From NCBI GenBank assembly GCA_963210315.1, contig OY723244.1:1240001-1304000 (forward strand): a stretch of DNA of 64,000 nucleotides, read 5' to 3'. Position 1 is the stretch's first letter. Every line of letters begins with the position of its first letter. A program made the translations under genes and the position numbers. Below, one piece after another: positions 38,832 to 49,949 of this stretch. The notes below the pieces were generated by a model, which was given only the letters and a program-made list of their open reading frames with translations, had not been told where the DNA came from and ran no database searches. The stretch is from Rhynchopus euleeides (Eukaryota > Euglenozoa > Diplonemea > Diplonemida > Diplonemidae).

Positions 38832-39431
38832 ATGCTTGTTGCACGTCCCACGCGCGCGACACGGGGTGACACGATGACGTTTGTGGCGCGGGTGTTCTCA
38901 CCTGTGCCTGCACGCCCGGTCTCGGTGACGGTGACCCTGGGCATGACAGGTGCTGAGGCGAAGGCACTTCTCGCAGAGAAGCTCAGCAAGGAGGGCCAGC
39001 AAGCTGATGCGCACCGGATGCGCCTTCTGTGCGTTGCGAGTGAGGTGCAGAACCACGTGGAGCTCTTCGACTGCCACTTCCTGTTTAGTGCGATGACATC
39101 GGGGAAGCCAGTCGATGCGTATGTCGTGATGCCACACCCAGAGGTGGTGGTGATCAGCCTGAGGCACGGGCAGGGCACTGTGTGTGCGCTGCGGAGCGAA
39201 ACCTTCGTCGAAGTCCAGCAGCGCGCAGCTGAGTCGCCCATGCTCGCAGATTGCACCAGGAAGATCGACGGCATGTCTGTGACATGGATTGTGCGGGCTG
39301 GCCCCAAGGTTTATTACTACCGCGTGTCCGAGAAGATTGCAACAGCTGCCAAGCACTGCCCCCCAGAGCAGGACATCGAGGTGACTGTCGACCGACGGCC
39401 TGACAGCTGCGACTGCTGTGTGGTGAGCTAG
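38832..39431 (+). CDS. 199-residue protein ending in a CaaX-like box, copy 1
   Basis: Starts at the ATG in CACGATGCTTG. Residues 15-85 (FVARVFSPVP..VSVTVTLG, then AEAKALLAEKLSKEG, then HRMRLLCV) have the strand-helix-strand order of a beta-grasp domain, possibly ubiquitin-like or Ras-association-like. The C-terminus reads CDCCVVS; Cys-Val-Val-Ser fits a CaaX prenylation signal, so membrane attachment is likely. Its translation is identical to that of the copy at 47971 although the DNA differs at a few silent sites. It sits between propeller copies C12 and C13 behind the same type-1 leader and may be expressed with them. Function unknown. Confidence 0.75.
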   Translation: MLVARPTRATRGDTMTFVARVFSPVPARPVSVTVTLGMTGAEAKALLAEKLSKEGQQADAHRMRLLCVASEVQNHVELFDCHFLFSAMTSGKPVDAYVVMPHPEVVVISLRHGQGTVCALRSETFVEVQQRAAESPMLADCTRKIDGMSVTWIVRAGPKVYYYRVSEKIATAAKHCPPEQDIEVTVDRRPDSCDCCVVS

Positions 39432-40612
39432 GAGCGCATCACAGAGCGTTACTTCGTGCGTGTTGGGGCACTTCGGTGCCTCAAGGCGGCAGACGCCCTT
39501 GCCCCTGCTCCAATATAAAAAAGATTCATGTGTGTGCGTCACAGGGCTGGGTTGCTGACCTGCCCCCCGCCAAGTGCCACGTGCTCTTTCCAAATTTTCT
39601 GCAACACCGTGTCTTTTCTGTCTAGCCACCTGTGTGCCCACCTCTCCCACCTGCGGCAGTGTTGTGCCACACCCCCGTATCCAATGGGCATTGCGGATCG
39701 AGATGCGTAGCACCTCGCGACTGCAAAGAGCGATGCCCACCGGTCGGACTGACTATATATGCAGCGTTGGCCTGCGCCCTGTGTTCTGTTTCCCGATCCA
39801 CCACTGAGCCCCTTTGTTGTCTTTCCCACACAAGTTGTCGGCACTGTGGGGTCCCCTGTCCTTTGGCAGGCACCTCCAACCCAGCCCAGCCACAAGCTGC
39901 ATGCAGTGATGCTGCGCCAGTGGTGGGTCGCTGACCCTGAGTCACTCAGACCAGAAGGCTACGCACGGAGACCAAGTCGTATCTCGTAGCATTTGCCGTC
40001 TTTGGCACAACCAACAGCTCTCTGGGGGTCTTCGCTACGGGGTGGTCGTCAGTGCATTTTAGTGCATTTCCTGTTGAATTGGCTCAGAACTGACGAAGAT
40101 TGACGAAGGATATCGACCAGCGAAGGCCCCCTCTGTCTCTTTTGTTCTCCCCCCTCCGCAACTGCTGCCCCCTTGTGAGCCCAGTTTGATCACGGTTCGC
40201 GCCTGCATTTGTCAGAGCAACGCCCCTTGCCAGCAAATGTGTGCGCCATTGTCATGACGGCGTCTGTGCATCGTGCTTCTGGTTGTTGCGATGGAAGGGT
40301 GGGCCCTCCCTGAAGACCCACCTGCCCCCACGCCCTTCCCGTGCCCGCACAGTGCCTGCGTTCCTTTTCTCTTGCCAGACATCGTGACTGCGGCAGGCAG
40401 AAGCGCACGCGTTACCAGTCCGAGAACGTGACCACTCAGAAATCGCCGACCCCTGTGTGACGAACTTGATTTGCGTCGATCGCCTCCCCCCCGCTCCTTC
40501 AGCCTCCCGAAGCCCCATCCGCTGACCAACCCAACCACGACACCCCCTCCCCCCCCCCTCCACCATCACACACTGAACAGAAGACGCAGAGGGTCAACAC
40601 GAAGTCAACAAG
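39432..40612. other. Spacer before C13
   Basis: Duplicated at 48571-49949, but about 200 bases are missing here: CAATAT joins AAAAAGATTC, whereas the other copy has intervening sequence (about 48656-48866). ACTATATATGCAG at about 39750 is a TATA-like word. The last part (CACACTGAACAGAAGACGCAG, GAAGTCAACAAGATGG) is a fourth leader type shared only by C13 and C16. Confidence 0.45.
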
Positions 40613-41839
40613 ATGGATGTGACTGTTCGTCACACCAGGACTGGACACAGCTGTGTCGTCTGTGTTCCGGAAGGCGGGACCGTGGTCGGGCTGAAGGCGG
40701 ATGCGCTCAACGAGATGTTCCCGGATTCTATCAACAACGCAGACCGTGAGGCTGAGAACGTGGCAGCACACATCGAAGGGTGTGAGGAGGAGCTGGACGA
40801 TGCACAGGGTGTTGCCGACACGGGTCTGGAGGACGGGGGTGCTGTCAAGCTCGTCCCACGCTGGAACAACGTCAAGGCTCCCGCTGTCTACTCACCTCCG
40901 CGTGGCGAACTGATCAAGTCCATCACACTGTCGAGGTGTGGGACGCTGTGTGCTGTGGGTGGCAAAGGACACATCACTGTGTTTGACACCGTCACCGCTG
41001 ATGTGGTGGCGGGCTTAACACACAGCGATGCTATTTCTCGCGCTGCGTTCTCTGTCTGTGGGACTTGGTTGGCAGCGTCCTCTGGTGACAGCACCATCTG
41101 CGTGTGGCTGATATCGACGTGGGAGCAGGTCTGCATCCTGGACCGCAACAACATCAGGGCGTTGAGCGCAGCGTGGACACACTGCGGACGCCTGATCTCC
41201 GGAGACCTCACAGGCACAATGTGTGTGTGGGACTTGAAGGGCACACCGAGCCCCACAGTCCAGGAGGGTCACAACTGGACTCTTCGCGGCATTGCTGATT
41301 TCTTCAAAGTGAAAATGCGTCGGCGGGACTTGAAGGGCACACCGAGCCCCACAGTGCTGGAGGGTCACAGTGATGCTGTTTACAGCATCGCAGTGTCAGG
41401 CACGAGGATCTTCAGCGGGTCATGTGACAAGACGATCCGTGTGTGGGACATCAGCACCCTCTCACACACACACACCCTGGATGAGCACACTGGGCTGGTC
41501 ACCTGCATCGCCCTGACCAACGACGAGCAGCACCTGGTGTCGTGCTCTTGTGACGAGTCACTCAAGGTGTGGTGCACAACCTCCCTCAGCTGCCTGCGTA
41601 CTGTGCAACTGGGCGACAATCCTTTCTCGCTTGCTGTGTCACAGCCAGGTGATGTTGTTGCGGTGAAATGTACCACTGGCAGCACCATACTGTACCGCCT
41701 CAGCACAGGTGAGCGCTTGGGGAACGTGAGTTCACTGGGTCATTCTGGTGTTGCCCTCAGCCCCTGCGGGAGGTGGGTCTTCGCACAAACGAACTCCACG
41801 TCTGTCACTGTGAGTGCCGTGTCTTCCGTTTCACCCTGA
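40613..41839 (+). CDS. Ubl-WD40 propeller protein, copy C13 (intact, extra linker)
   Basis: 408 residues. After repeat 3 it carries about 32 additional residues, NWTLRGIADFFKVKMRR, followed by a second copy of the DLKGTPSPTVLEGHS strand, so the repeat 3-4 junction is partly duplicated. Ubiquitin-like domain has RHTRTGHS and DAQGVADTG. Repeat 2 is SSGDSTI; repeat 4 EGHSDAVYS with GSCDKT; repeat 5 DEHTGLVTC with CSCDESL. Confidence 0.85.
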   Translation: MDVTVRHTRTGHSCVVCVPEGGTVVGLKADALNEMFPDSINNADREAENVAAHIEGCEEELDDAQGVADTGLEDGGAVKLVPRWNNVKAPAVYSPPRGELIKSITLSRCGTLCAVGGKGHITVFDTVTADVVAGLTHSDAISRAAFSVCGTWLAASSGDSTICVWLISTWEQVCILDRNNIRALSAAWTHCGRLISGDLTGTMCVWDLKGTPSPTVQEGHNWTLRGIADFFKVKMRRRDLKGTPSPTVLEGHSDAVYSIAVSGTRIFSGSCDKTIRVWDISTLSHTHTLDEHTGLVTCIALTNDEQHLVSCSCDESLKVWCTTSLSCLRTVQLGDNPFSLAVSQPGDVVAVKCTTGSTILYRLSTGERLGNVSSLGHSGVALSPCGRWVFAQTNSTSVTVSAVSSVSP

Positions 41840-42282
41840 GTGCAAGTAAACCTGTTTCCTGACTTGGGTATTTCCCGCTATTGGTGTTTCGCTTTGCTAC
41901 TGCAGCATTGCACTCTCTGATCGGTGCACTGTTTTAGAGCCAACCTGTGTGCGGTTGCATGTGAGATGACAAGAGGGGGCAAGAAGGATTGACGCAGTGC
42001 TCTCTCTGCAGACTGCCCCACACCCCCTCCCCTCCCCCCCTCACGAAGCCCCATCCTCTGGCATCCCCACCACGACACACCCCTCCTCCCCAACCACCCC
42101 ACACCACGCATGCTGGGTCCACTATATGCAGAAGGCCTCTGCCGAAAGATGTCCAAAACACAGGCCACAGCAGGTGGGATGCCTGTTTGAGACACACTGT
42201 CTTGGTCCCCCAACCCCACCGCCGCACACTGCACACACCGCCACACTCCCCAGGTGAGCACTGAAGGAAAACTTTCGACAAG
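41840..42282 (+). promoter_or_regulatory. Type-1 leader upstream of C14
   Basis: Full-length form of the block, close to those before C9, C17, C18-C19 and C22: CTCTCTCTGCAG at about 42000-42011 and CACACTCCCCAGGTGAGC at about 42241-42258. Confidence 0.45.
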
Positions 42283-43424
42283 ATGCATGTGACTGTTCGT
42301 CATGCTGAGACCGGTGACAGCTGTCTGGTCTGTGTTCCGGAAGACGGGACCGTGGTCGGGCTGAAGGCGGATGCGCTCAACGAGATGTTCCCGTCTATCA
42401 ACAACGCTGACCGTGAGGCTGAGAACGTGGCAGCGCACATCGAAGGGTGTGAGGAGGAGCTCGACGATGCACAGCGCGTTGCCGACACGGGTCTGGAGGA
42501 CGGGGGTGCTGTCAAGCTCGTCCCACGCTGGCCCATCGTCAAGGCTCCTGCAGTCTACAGCACCCAGCATGGGGAGAGCACACAGTGCATCACACTGTCG
42601 AGGTGTGGGACGCTGTGTGCTGTGGGTTGCTGCAACACACATGTCACTGTGTTTGACACCATCACCGCTGATGTGGTGGCGGACTTCGCACACGGCGACA
42701 TGGACATATCTTGCACACCCTTCTCAGTCTGTGGGACGTGGTTGGCGACGGGCTCTTGCGACGGGACCATCTGCGTGTGGCTGACATCGACCTGGGAGCA
42801 GGTCTGCAGCCTTCACGACGACGACTGCAGCTACGGCGAGGAGGTGTGGACTGCGGCGTGGACACACTGCGGGCGCCTGGTGTCCGGAGGCTCCAAAGGC
42901 AAAGTGCGTGTGTGGGACTTGAAGGGCACACCGAGCGCCACAGTGCTGGAGGGTCACAGCAAGGCTGTTCGCAGCATTGCTGTGTCGGGCACGAGGATCT
43001 TCAGCGGGTCAAATGACGACAGCATCCGTGTGTGGGACATCAGCACCCTCACACACACACACACACCCTGGATGACCACACTGCTGATGTGGCTGGCCTC
43101 GCCCTGACTCAGGACGAGCAGCACCTGGTGTCGTGCTCTCATGACCCCTCTCTCAAGGTGTGGTGCACAACCTCCCTCAGCTGCCTGCGTACTGTGGATC
43201 TCGACAGGTTTCCTTTCTCGCTTGCTGTGTCACAGCCAGGTGATGTTGTTGCGGTAGATTTCCTTTTCGCCACCATGCTGTACCGCCTCAGCACAGGTGA
43301 GTGTCTGGGAGAGGTGGACTCAGAGGGTGAGGGGACTGCCCTCAGCGTCTGCGGGAGGTGGGTCTTCACACCAGCAAACAAAACTTCTGTCACTGTGTGT
43401 GCTGTGTCTTCCGCTTCACTCTGA
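42283..43424 (+). pseudogene. Ubl-WD40 copy C14, frameshift in the CA tract
   Basis: ATG gives MHVTVRHAET (His for Asp at residue 2), and one Gly codon pair is lost in FPSINN. The frame is intact through repeat 4 (EGHSKAVRS, GSNDDS). The CA tract at 43050-43066 is (CA)8C instead of the (CA)7C of intact copies; the two extra bases shift the frame, giving a stop at 43107. Repeats 5-7 remain open in the new frame to 43424 (CSHDPSL), with no other damage, so loss is recent or reversible. Confidence 0.85.
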
Positions 43425-43908
43425 TTGCAGTGTCTTCTAACCCTGTTCCCTGCCTTGAGTGTTTGCGGCATTTTTGCCCGGGTTTGCTGTTCTTGCCACT
43501 CCTGTTCTGCACACCACCTTCGCACGGAAAGTGTTGTTCAGATCAGCCTTCATCCCCCAAGTGGATTTGTCTGTGTGTGTGGCATCATCAACGCAGCTGG
43601 AGGCAGCTGTGTGTTTGGATCTGAGATGACAAGGGTGTGGGGGGCACTGCGTCAATCCCTTCCGACGGCATGCACACCCCTCTCCCCTGCAGGAGGCCCC
43701 CTCTGCCGCAGACACACCACAGTGCTGCCGTGCACACCACACTCTGCGACAGGAGGGCAGTGCTGGTGTGTGTGCCACTTCGAGACATGCCGCCTTTGAT
43801 CACATCCCCACCGTCACACTGCCTACCATCACACACACCGCCATGCCCTCCAGGAAGGCTTTGCAGGTTGTTCCTTAGCAAGTCGAAAGGGGACACAAAG
43901 CCAAACAC
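43425..43908 (+). promoter_or_regulatory. Type-2 leader upstream of C15
   Basis: Duplicate of 36566-37050. Contains CCCTCTCCCCTGCAG and, about 60 bases before the ATG, CCCTCCAGGAAGGC. Confidence 0.45.
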
Positions 43909-44684
43909 ATGGATGTGACTGTCCGTCATGCCGGGACCAGTGACAGCTGTGTCGTCGGTGTTCCGGAAGGCGGGACCGTGGTCGGGCTGAAGGCGGATGC
44001 GCTCAACGAGATGTTCCCGGGTTCTATCAACAACGCAGACCGTGAGGCTGCATGCGTGGCAGCACACATCGAAGGGTGTGAGGAGGAGCTGGACGATGCG
44101 CAGCGCGTTGCCGAAACGGGTCTGGAGGACGGGGGTGCTGTCAAGCTCGTCCCACGCTGGCCTACAGTCAAGGCTCCCGCAGTCTACACCACCCAGCATG
44201 GGGAGTGCATCATGTGTATCACACTGTCGAGGTGTGGGACGCTGTGTGCTGTGGGTTGCTCCAACGGACATGTCACTGTGTTTGACACCATCACCGCTGA
44301 GGTGGTGGCGGACTTAGCACACGGCGACATGAACATATCTTGCACACCCTTCTCAGCCTGTGGGACGTGGTTTGCGACGTGCTCTTGCGACGGCACAATC
44401 TGCGTGTGGCTGACATCGACCTGGGAGCAGGTCTGCATCCTTCACCACGACAGGCAACCTGTGTTCAGTGCAGCGTGGACACACTGCGGGCGCCTGGTGT
44501 CCAGAGACTCATCAGGCAAAGTGCGTGTGTGGGACTTGAAGGGCACACCGAGCGCCACAGTGCTGGTGGGTAACAGCAAGGCTGTTCGTCGCATTGCTGT
44601 GTCGGGCATGAAAGTCTTCAGCGGGTCAGATGACTACAGCATCCATGTGTGGGACATCAGCACCCTCACACACACACACACCCT

Positions 44685-46914
44685 CAGCCGCGTGGGGTGG
44701 GCGGGCCGCGTGGAGGGGCGCGGGCCCCTTTGCGCTCTTTCAGAAGGCCCTTTCGTGGATCGGGTGGCGGTGGATTGCGGCCACGCAGGTCGCTTATGAG
44801 GACGAGGCGAGTCGACGCCAGGTATTTGACCCCGCTACGGCCACTGACGCAGGGTGGCGGACCTTCGCGCACGACCTGCGACAGGCCCTCCGGACGAAGG
44901 TCCTACAGGGGGTGTGCGCGAGGCGTGCTGACTACGATGGGCTCCAGCACGGCGCCGATGGGGGGGTGACCCGCTGTATCCTGGAGGGCGACTCTGCGGT
45001 GACGGCATACCAGCGGGGCCTCCTCAGGTCGGCAATCGCCGGGGCGGTGCCTGTGGAGGGCCGGACGGGAATCGGAAAAGCCTGCCCGTACTGCCAGTCC
45101 GGGGAGCGGGAGACGATGCAACACCTGTGGTGGGAGTGCACGGCCTGGGACCACGTCCGGCAACGACACCCTATCGCATCAACCGACCGCACGGCATGGC
45201 CTGCCTGTCTCTCGATCTGCGGCGTAGCTCCGGTGTACCGACATGACCTACCGGGCGAGGCGCAGGTGCTGCCGCTCGCTCGGGATGCGAGGGTCGCCAT
45301 CGTGTCGCAGCTGCACCGCTACTTTATTGCGGTGCTGTCGGCGCGCCAGGGTCACGATGGGCTACTCGACCGGAATGCGCGCCACCACCGGACGGTTGAA
45401 TACCCCTGGGGGTGGCGAACGCCCATCCCCGAGCGGGCCCGCATCCCGTCGTTAGCGCCGTCCAGGGTCAAGGCCACCTGGGGCAAACACCCGCCCGCGC
45501 TCTGGGTGGCGCTCTGCCACTGGCTGCGGAGCCTGCGGTGGGCCCCCCACGGGGGCGAGCACACGGTGAGCCTGATCGAGCTGGCGGTAGACTTCGAGCT
45601 GTCAACGGGCCTATCCCTCCCCCCAGCGGAGACGCGCCGCATCCGGCCCCCGAAGGTGAAGAAGGGGGACGGGGGAAGGGACGCCCGGGAGGTGCTCCCG
45701 ACACGCCAGGCCCGGGGGGGTCTGGCCCTCTACTTCGACGGGGGGGCGAGGGACAACGGCACCCCCTTCGCAGTAGCGGGCGCGGGGGCGGTCCTATACG
45801 AGGATGGCCGTAAGGTGGCGGAGGCGGTCCGCCCCCTCCCGGGGGTCCGCTCCAACAACGTGGCGGAGTACGAGGGCGTCAGGGCCGGGCTGGTGCTGCT
45901 GCGTGGAGACCTGACGCATGTGGCGCGGTGACTGTCTGCGGGGATTCACAGGTGGTGCTGGGCCACCTGCGCGGCGACTCTGTCTGCAGCCATCAGGACC
46001 TGCGCCCGCTCTATCTCAGCGCAACCAGGTTGATAGAGGAGCTGAAGCCGCGCTGCAGCCTGTCCTTTGTGCATGTGCGGAGAGAGCACAACACGGATGC
46101 TGACGCCCTCAGTAACAGGGCCATGGACGAGACCGAGCAGCTGAGAGGAGTGACGCGCGAACAGCTCGTGAGCCAGCTGGACGCCTTCCAACGTAGCGCA
46201 CTCGGGAAGGCGGCATCCCTCGAGAGGCTCGGAGCCCTGATCAAGCGGGGGTGCGGCAAGCCGTGGCACTTGGGCCATGCGGACAACACGACCGTTCTTA
46301 CCGCGCTTGGGGGGACGGTGGTGAAAGGGCTGTCGCGGCGCGCGCAGCTCGACCCCGCCACCGAGGAGGTGATGCGAGCGCTGCAGAGGCACACCAACAG
46401 CTGGGAAGACGCCCCTGATACGCCGTTCCACGCCCCCGGACAGGCGTGGGCGGCAGCTTTTGAGCCCCAGCGGCACTACCCCGCGGGGTGGGACCGCGAC
46501 GCAGGGCGGTGGGATGCGCAGTGCCGGGAAGCCGAGGCCGTGGCGAGAAGACCACGGGAGAGGAGGGGCGCCGCCCCCCGAACGGCCCCCCCAGGCGCGA
46601 AGCGGAACTCTCGGACTCTGACTTGCGACCGGCACAGCAAACCTCGGTGCGCGGCCTGCGTGCAGGGGCGAGTGCCAGCCGAGACCTGCTGCCATGAATT
46701 GCAGCACCACAACGACGGCGACGGGCTCTGCGTCACTATGGAGTTCTGCAAGAAGGCCCATAGGATGGGGCGCTGCGGGGACTGTGTAGTTGAATCTAAG
46801 TCTCTAACCTACTGCTGCAACACGCATCACGCGAGCTTTGCGGCACGCCCTCCTCCGAGTGGCACTGAACTGGCCCCACACTCTGACCCGAGTGGGGCCT
46901 CGGCTGTAACGTAG
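44685..46914 (+). pseudogene. Retrotransposon polyprotein C-terminal part, frameshifted
   Basis: First frame to 45931: a zinc knuckle CPYCQSGERETMQHLWWEC, typical of the region after the RT in LINE ORF2, then RNase H start (ALYFDGGARDNG, NNVAEYEGVRAGL). Second frame 45928-46914 continues the RNase H (VCGDSQVVLGHL, REHNTDADALSNRAMD). Two extra bases in ATGTGGCGCGGTGAC separate the halves. After RNase H come about 250 residues ending in a Cys/His-rich region (CDRHSKPRCAAC, CCHE, CKKAHRMGRCGDC, CCNTHH). Inactive as it stands. Confidence 0.75.
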
Positions 46915-46971
46915 GGTGGGATGGGGGTGGGCTAGGACCCGTGCAGGGTTAACCCACCTAAAAAGTGATCA
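44685..46971 (+). mobile_element. 5'-truncated non-LTR retrotransposon (RNase H-bearing)
   Basis: 2287 bases flanked by a 15-base target duplication ACACACACACACCCT (44670-44684 and 46972-46986). The left end starts inside a coding frame, consistent with 5' truncation; the right end lacks a poly(A) tail (CCTAAAAAGTGATCA). Only the part downstream of the reverse transcriptase remains. The other duplicate (C12) has no insertion, so it arrived after the segmental duplication. Confidence 0.85.
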
Positions 46972-47341
46972 ACACACACACACCCTGGATGACCACACTG
47001 ATGATGTGCCTGGCCTGGCCCTGACTGAGGACGAGCAGAACCTGGTGTCGTGCTCCGATGACCACTCTCTCAAGGTGTGGTGCACAACCTCCCTCAGCTG
47101 CCTGCGTACTGTGCAGCTGGACAGGTATCCTTTCTCGCTTGCTGTGTCACAGACAGGTGATGTTGTTGCGGTAGATTTATTTACCGCCACCATGCTGTAC
47201 CGCCTCAGCACAGGTGAGTGTCTGGGAGAGGTGGACTCAGAGGGTTATGGTGTTGCCCTCAGCCCCTGCGGGAGGTGGGTCTTCACACCAGCAAACAACA
47301 CTTCTGTCACTGTGTGTGCTGTGTCTTCCGCTTCACTCTGA

Positions 47342-47970
47342 TTGCACTGTCTTCTAACCCTGTTCCCTGCCTTGCGTGTTTGCGGCATTTTTGCCCGGGT
47401 TTGCTTTGTTTGACACTCCTGGATAGCGTCAACCCAGCGTAACCTGGTTGACCCTTGGTCGACGCTTGTTCAAGGCTTGGTTAGCGTCGACCCAGCGTGC
47501 TGTGGCTTCACTCGGGAGAACTACGCTTGCCGTTCTCCAACTGGCTGTGAGGGTCATCCAGCCTCTGTGTGAGACTCTTCTTCGGCTTCCCAACGATTGA
47601 CGCGTGTCGTGGTATCTCTGCAGACTGCTCCGTGTCTATTGCACCGTTTTGCTTTCTTGCCTTGCAATACAATACTCTCTCTGACCCGAGCACTGTTTGG
47701 AGGCAGCTGTGTGCGGTTGCACGTGAGATCAGAAGATGGCAGAAGGATTGCCGCAGTGCCCCTCCCCCCCCTCACGAAGCCCCATCCTCTGGCATCCCCA
47801 CCACGACACACCCCTCCTCCCCAACCACCCCACACCACGCATGCTGGGTCCACTATATGCAGAAGGCCACCCCCCCACCCCCTCACACAGGGGTTCTGTG
47901 CGACGGGCAGTCTCCACTACATTCCGGCTACAACAGGTCTTGCATTTCCTTTTAGAAACTCCCCGACACG
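47342..47970 (+). promoter_or_regulatory. Spacer upstream of the second 199-residue gene
   Basis: Duplicate of 38182-38831. The type-1 leader is damaged: the CTCTCTCTGCAG acceptor and its C-tract are deleted (GCAGTGCCCCTCCC near 47753), so this copy may have lost normal processing. Confidence 0.5.
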
Positions 47971-48570
47971 ATGCTTGTTGCACGTCCCACGCGCGCGACA
48001 CGGGGTGACACGATGACGTTTGTGGCGCGGGTGTTCTCACCTGTGCCTGCACGCCCGGTCTCTGTGACGGTGACCCTGGGCATGACAGGTGCTGAGGCGA
48101 AGGCACTTCTCGCAGAGAAGCTCAGCAAGGAGGGCCAGCAAGCTGATGCGCACCGGATGCGCCTGCTGTGCGTTGCGAGTGAGGTGCAGAACCACGTGGA
48201 GCTCTTCGACTGCCACTTCCTGTTTAGTGCGATGACATCGGGGAAGCCAGTCGATGCGTATGTCGTGATGCCACACCCAGAGGTGGTGGTGATCAGCCTG
48301 AGGCACGGGCAGGGCACTGTGTGTGCGCTGCGGAGCGAAACCTTCGTCGAAGTCCAGCAGCGCGCAGCTGAGTCGCCCATGCTCGCAGATTGCACCAGGA
48401 AGATCGACGGCATGTCTGTGACATGGATTGTGCGGGCTGGCCCCAAGGTTTATTACTACCGCGTGTCCGAGAAGATTGCAACAGCTGCCAAGCACTGCCC
48501 CCCAGAGCAGGACATCGAGGTGACTGTCGACCGACGGCCTGACAGCTGCGACTGCTGTGTGGTGAGCTAG
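47971..48570 (+). CDS. 199-residue protein ending in a CaaX-like box, copy 2
   Basis: Protein identical to the copy at 38832; the DNA shows only silent changes that I could find (for example CTT to CTG and TCG to TCT). The conservation of every residue while the neighbouring spacers have gained and lost blocks suggests selection or very recent gene conversion. Confidence 0.75.
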   Translation: MLVARPTRATRGDTMTFVARVFSPVPARPVSVTVTLGMTGAEAKALLAEKLSKEGQQADAHRMRLLCVASEVQNHVELFDCHFLFSAMTSGKPVDAYVVMPHPEVVVISLRHGQGTVCALRSETFVEVQQRAAESPMLADCTRKIDGMSVTWIVRAGPKVYYYRVSEKIATAAKHCPPEQDIEVTVDRRPDSCDCCVVS

Positions 48571-49949
48571 GAGCGCATCACAGAGCGTTACTTCGTGCGT
48601 GTTGGGGCACTTCGGTGCCTCAAGGGGGCAGACGCCCTTGCCCCTGCTCCAATATGCACAGCTGAGATGGCGTCTCCATACCCATTACCGGTGTGGGCTG
48701 TCTCTGCTACGCACGGAGGGAATTAGGAAAGGTCTACAGCTTCCGGGTGGTTCATATCTCCAGCGCAGCTGGGACAATGACGGACGCCCGCAAGCAGACC
48801 GGTTTGCTATCCTCTGGGGTTGCAGGGGTGGTTACGGGCCCCGACCAGGTGCCATCGATGCTTTCCAAAAAGATTCATGTGTGTCCGTCACAGGGCTGGT
48901 GCCCCCCGCCAAGTGCCACGTGCTCTTTCCAAATTTTCCGCAACACCGTGTCTTTTCTGTCTAGCCACCTGTGTGCCCACCTCTCCCATCTGCGGCAGTG
49001 TTGTGCCACACCCCCGTATCCAATGGGCATTGCGGATCGAGATGCGTAGCACCTCGCGACTGCAAAGAGCGATGCCCACCGGTCGGACTGACTATATATG
49101 CAGCGTTGGGCTGCGCCCTGTGTTCTGTTTCCCGATCCACCACTGAGCCCCTTTGTTGTCTTTCCCACACAAGTTGTCGGCACTGTGGGGTCCCCTGTCC
49201 TTTGGCAGGCACCTCCAACCCAGCCCAGCCACAAGCTGCATGCAGTGATGCTGCGCCAGTGGTGGGTCGCTGACCCTGAGTCACTCAGACCAGAAGGCTA
49301 CGCACGGAGACCAAGTCGTATCTCGGAGCATTTGCCGTCTTTGGCGCACCAACAGCTCTCTGGGGGTCTTCGCTACGGGGTGATCGTCAGTGCATTTTAG
49401 TGCATTTCCTGTTGAATTGGCTCAGAACTGACGAAGATTGACGAAGGATATCGACCAGCGAAGACCCCCTCTGTCTCTTTTGTTCTCCCCCCTCCGCAAC
49501 TGCTGCCCCCTTGTGAGCCCAGTTTGATCACGGTTCGCGCCTCCATTTGTCAGAGCAACGCCCCTTGCCAGCAAATGTGTGCGCCATTGTCATGACGGCG
49601 TCTGTGCATCGTGCTTCTGGTTGTGCGATGGAAGGGTGGGCCCTCCTGAAGGCCCACCTGCCCCCACGCCCTTCCCGTGCCCGCACAGTGCCTGCGTCCC
49701 TTTTCTCTTGCCAGACATCGTGACTGCGGCAGGCAGAAGCGCACGCGTTACCAGTCCGAGAACGTGACCACTCAGAAATCGCCGACCCCTGTGTGACGAA
49801 CTTGATTTGCGTCGATCGCCTCCCCCCCGCTCCTTCAGCCTCCCGCAGCCCCATCCGCTGACCAACCCAACCACAACACCCCTTCCCCCTTCCCCTCCAC
49901 CATCACACACTGAACAGAAGACGCAGAGGGTCAACACGAAGTCAACAAG
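48571..49949. other. Spacer before C16
   Basis: Duplicate of 39432-40612 with about 200 additional bases at about 48656-48866 (TATGCACAGCTGAGATGG to GCTTTCC). The ACTATATATGCAG word is kept at about 49090. No gene recognised. Confidence 0.45.

Larger units (their letters stand above)
43909..47341 (+). pseudogene. Ubl-WD40 copy C15, split by a non-LTR retrotransposon
   Basis: 5' part 43909-44684 (ubiquitin-like domain to repeat 4, VGNSKAVRR with GSDDYS), 3' part 46972-47341 (repeats 5-7, DDHTDDVPG, CSDDHSL). The two halves join in the CA tract. Other changes, such as EGH to VGN in repeat 4 and RVWD to HVWD, may postdate the insertion. C12 is the undisrupted duplicate. Confidence 0.85.
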
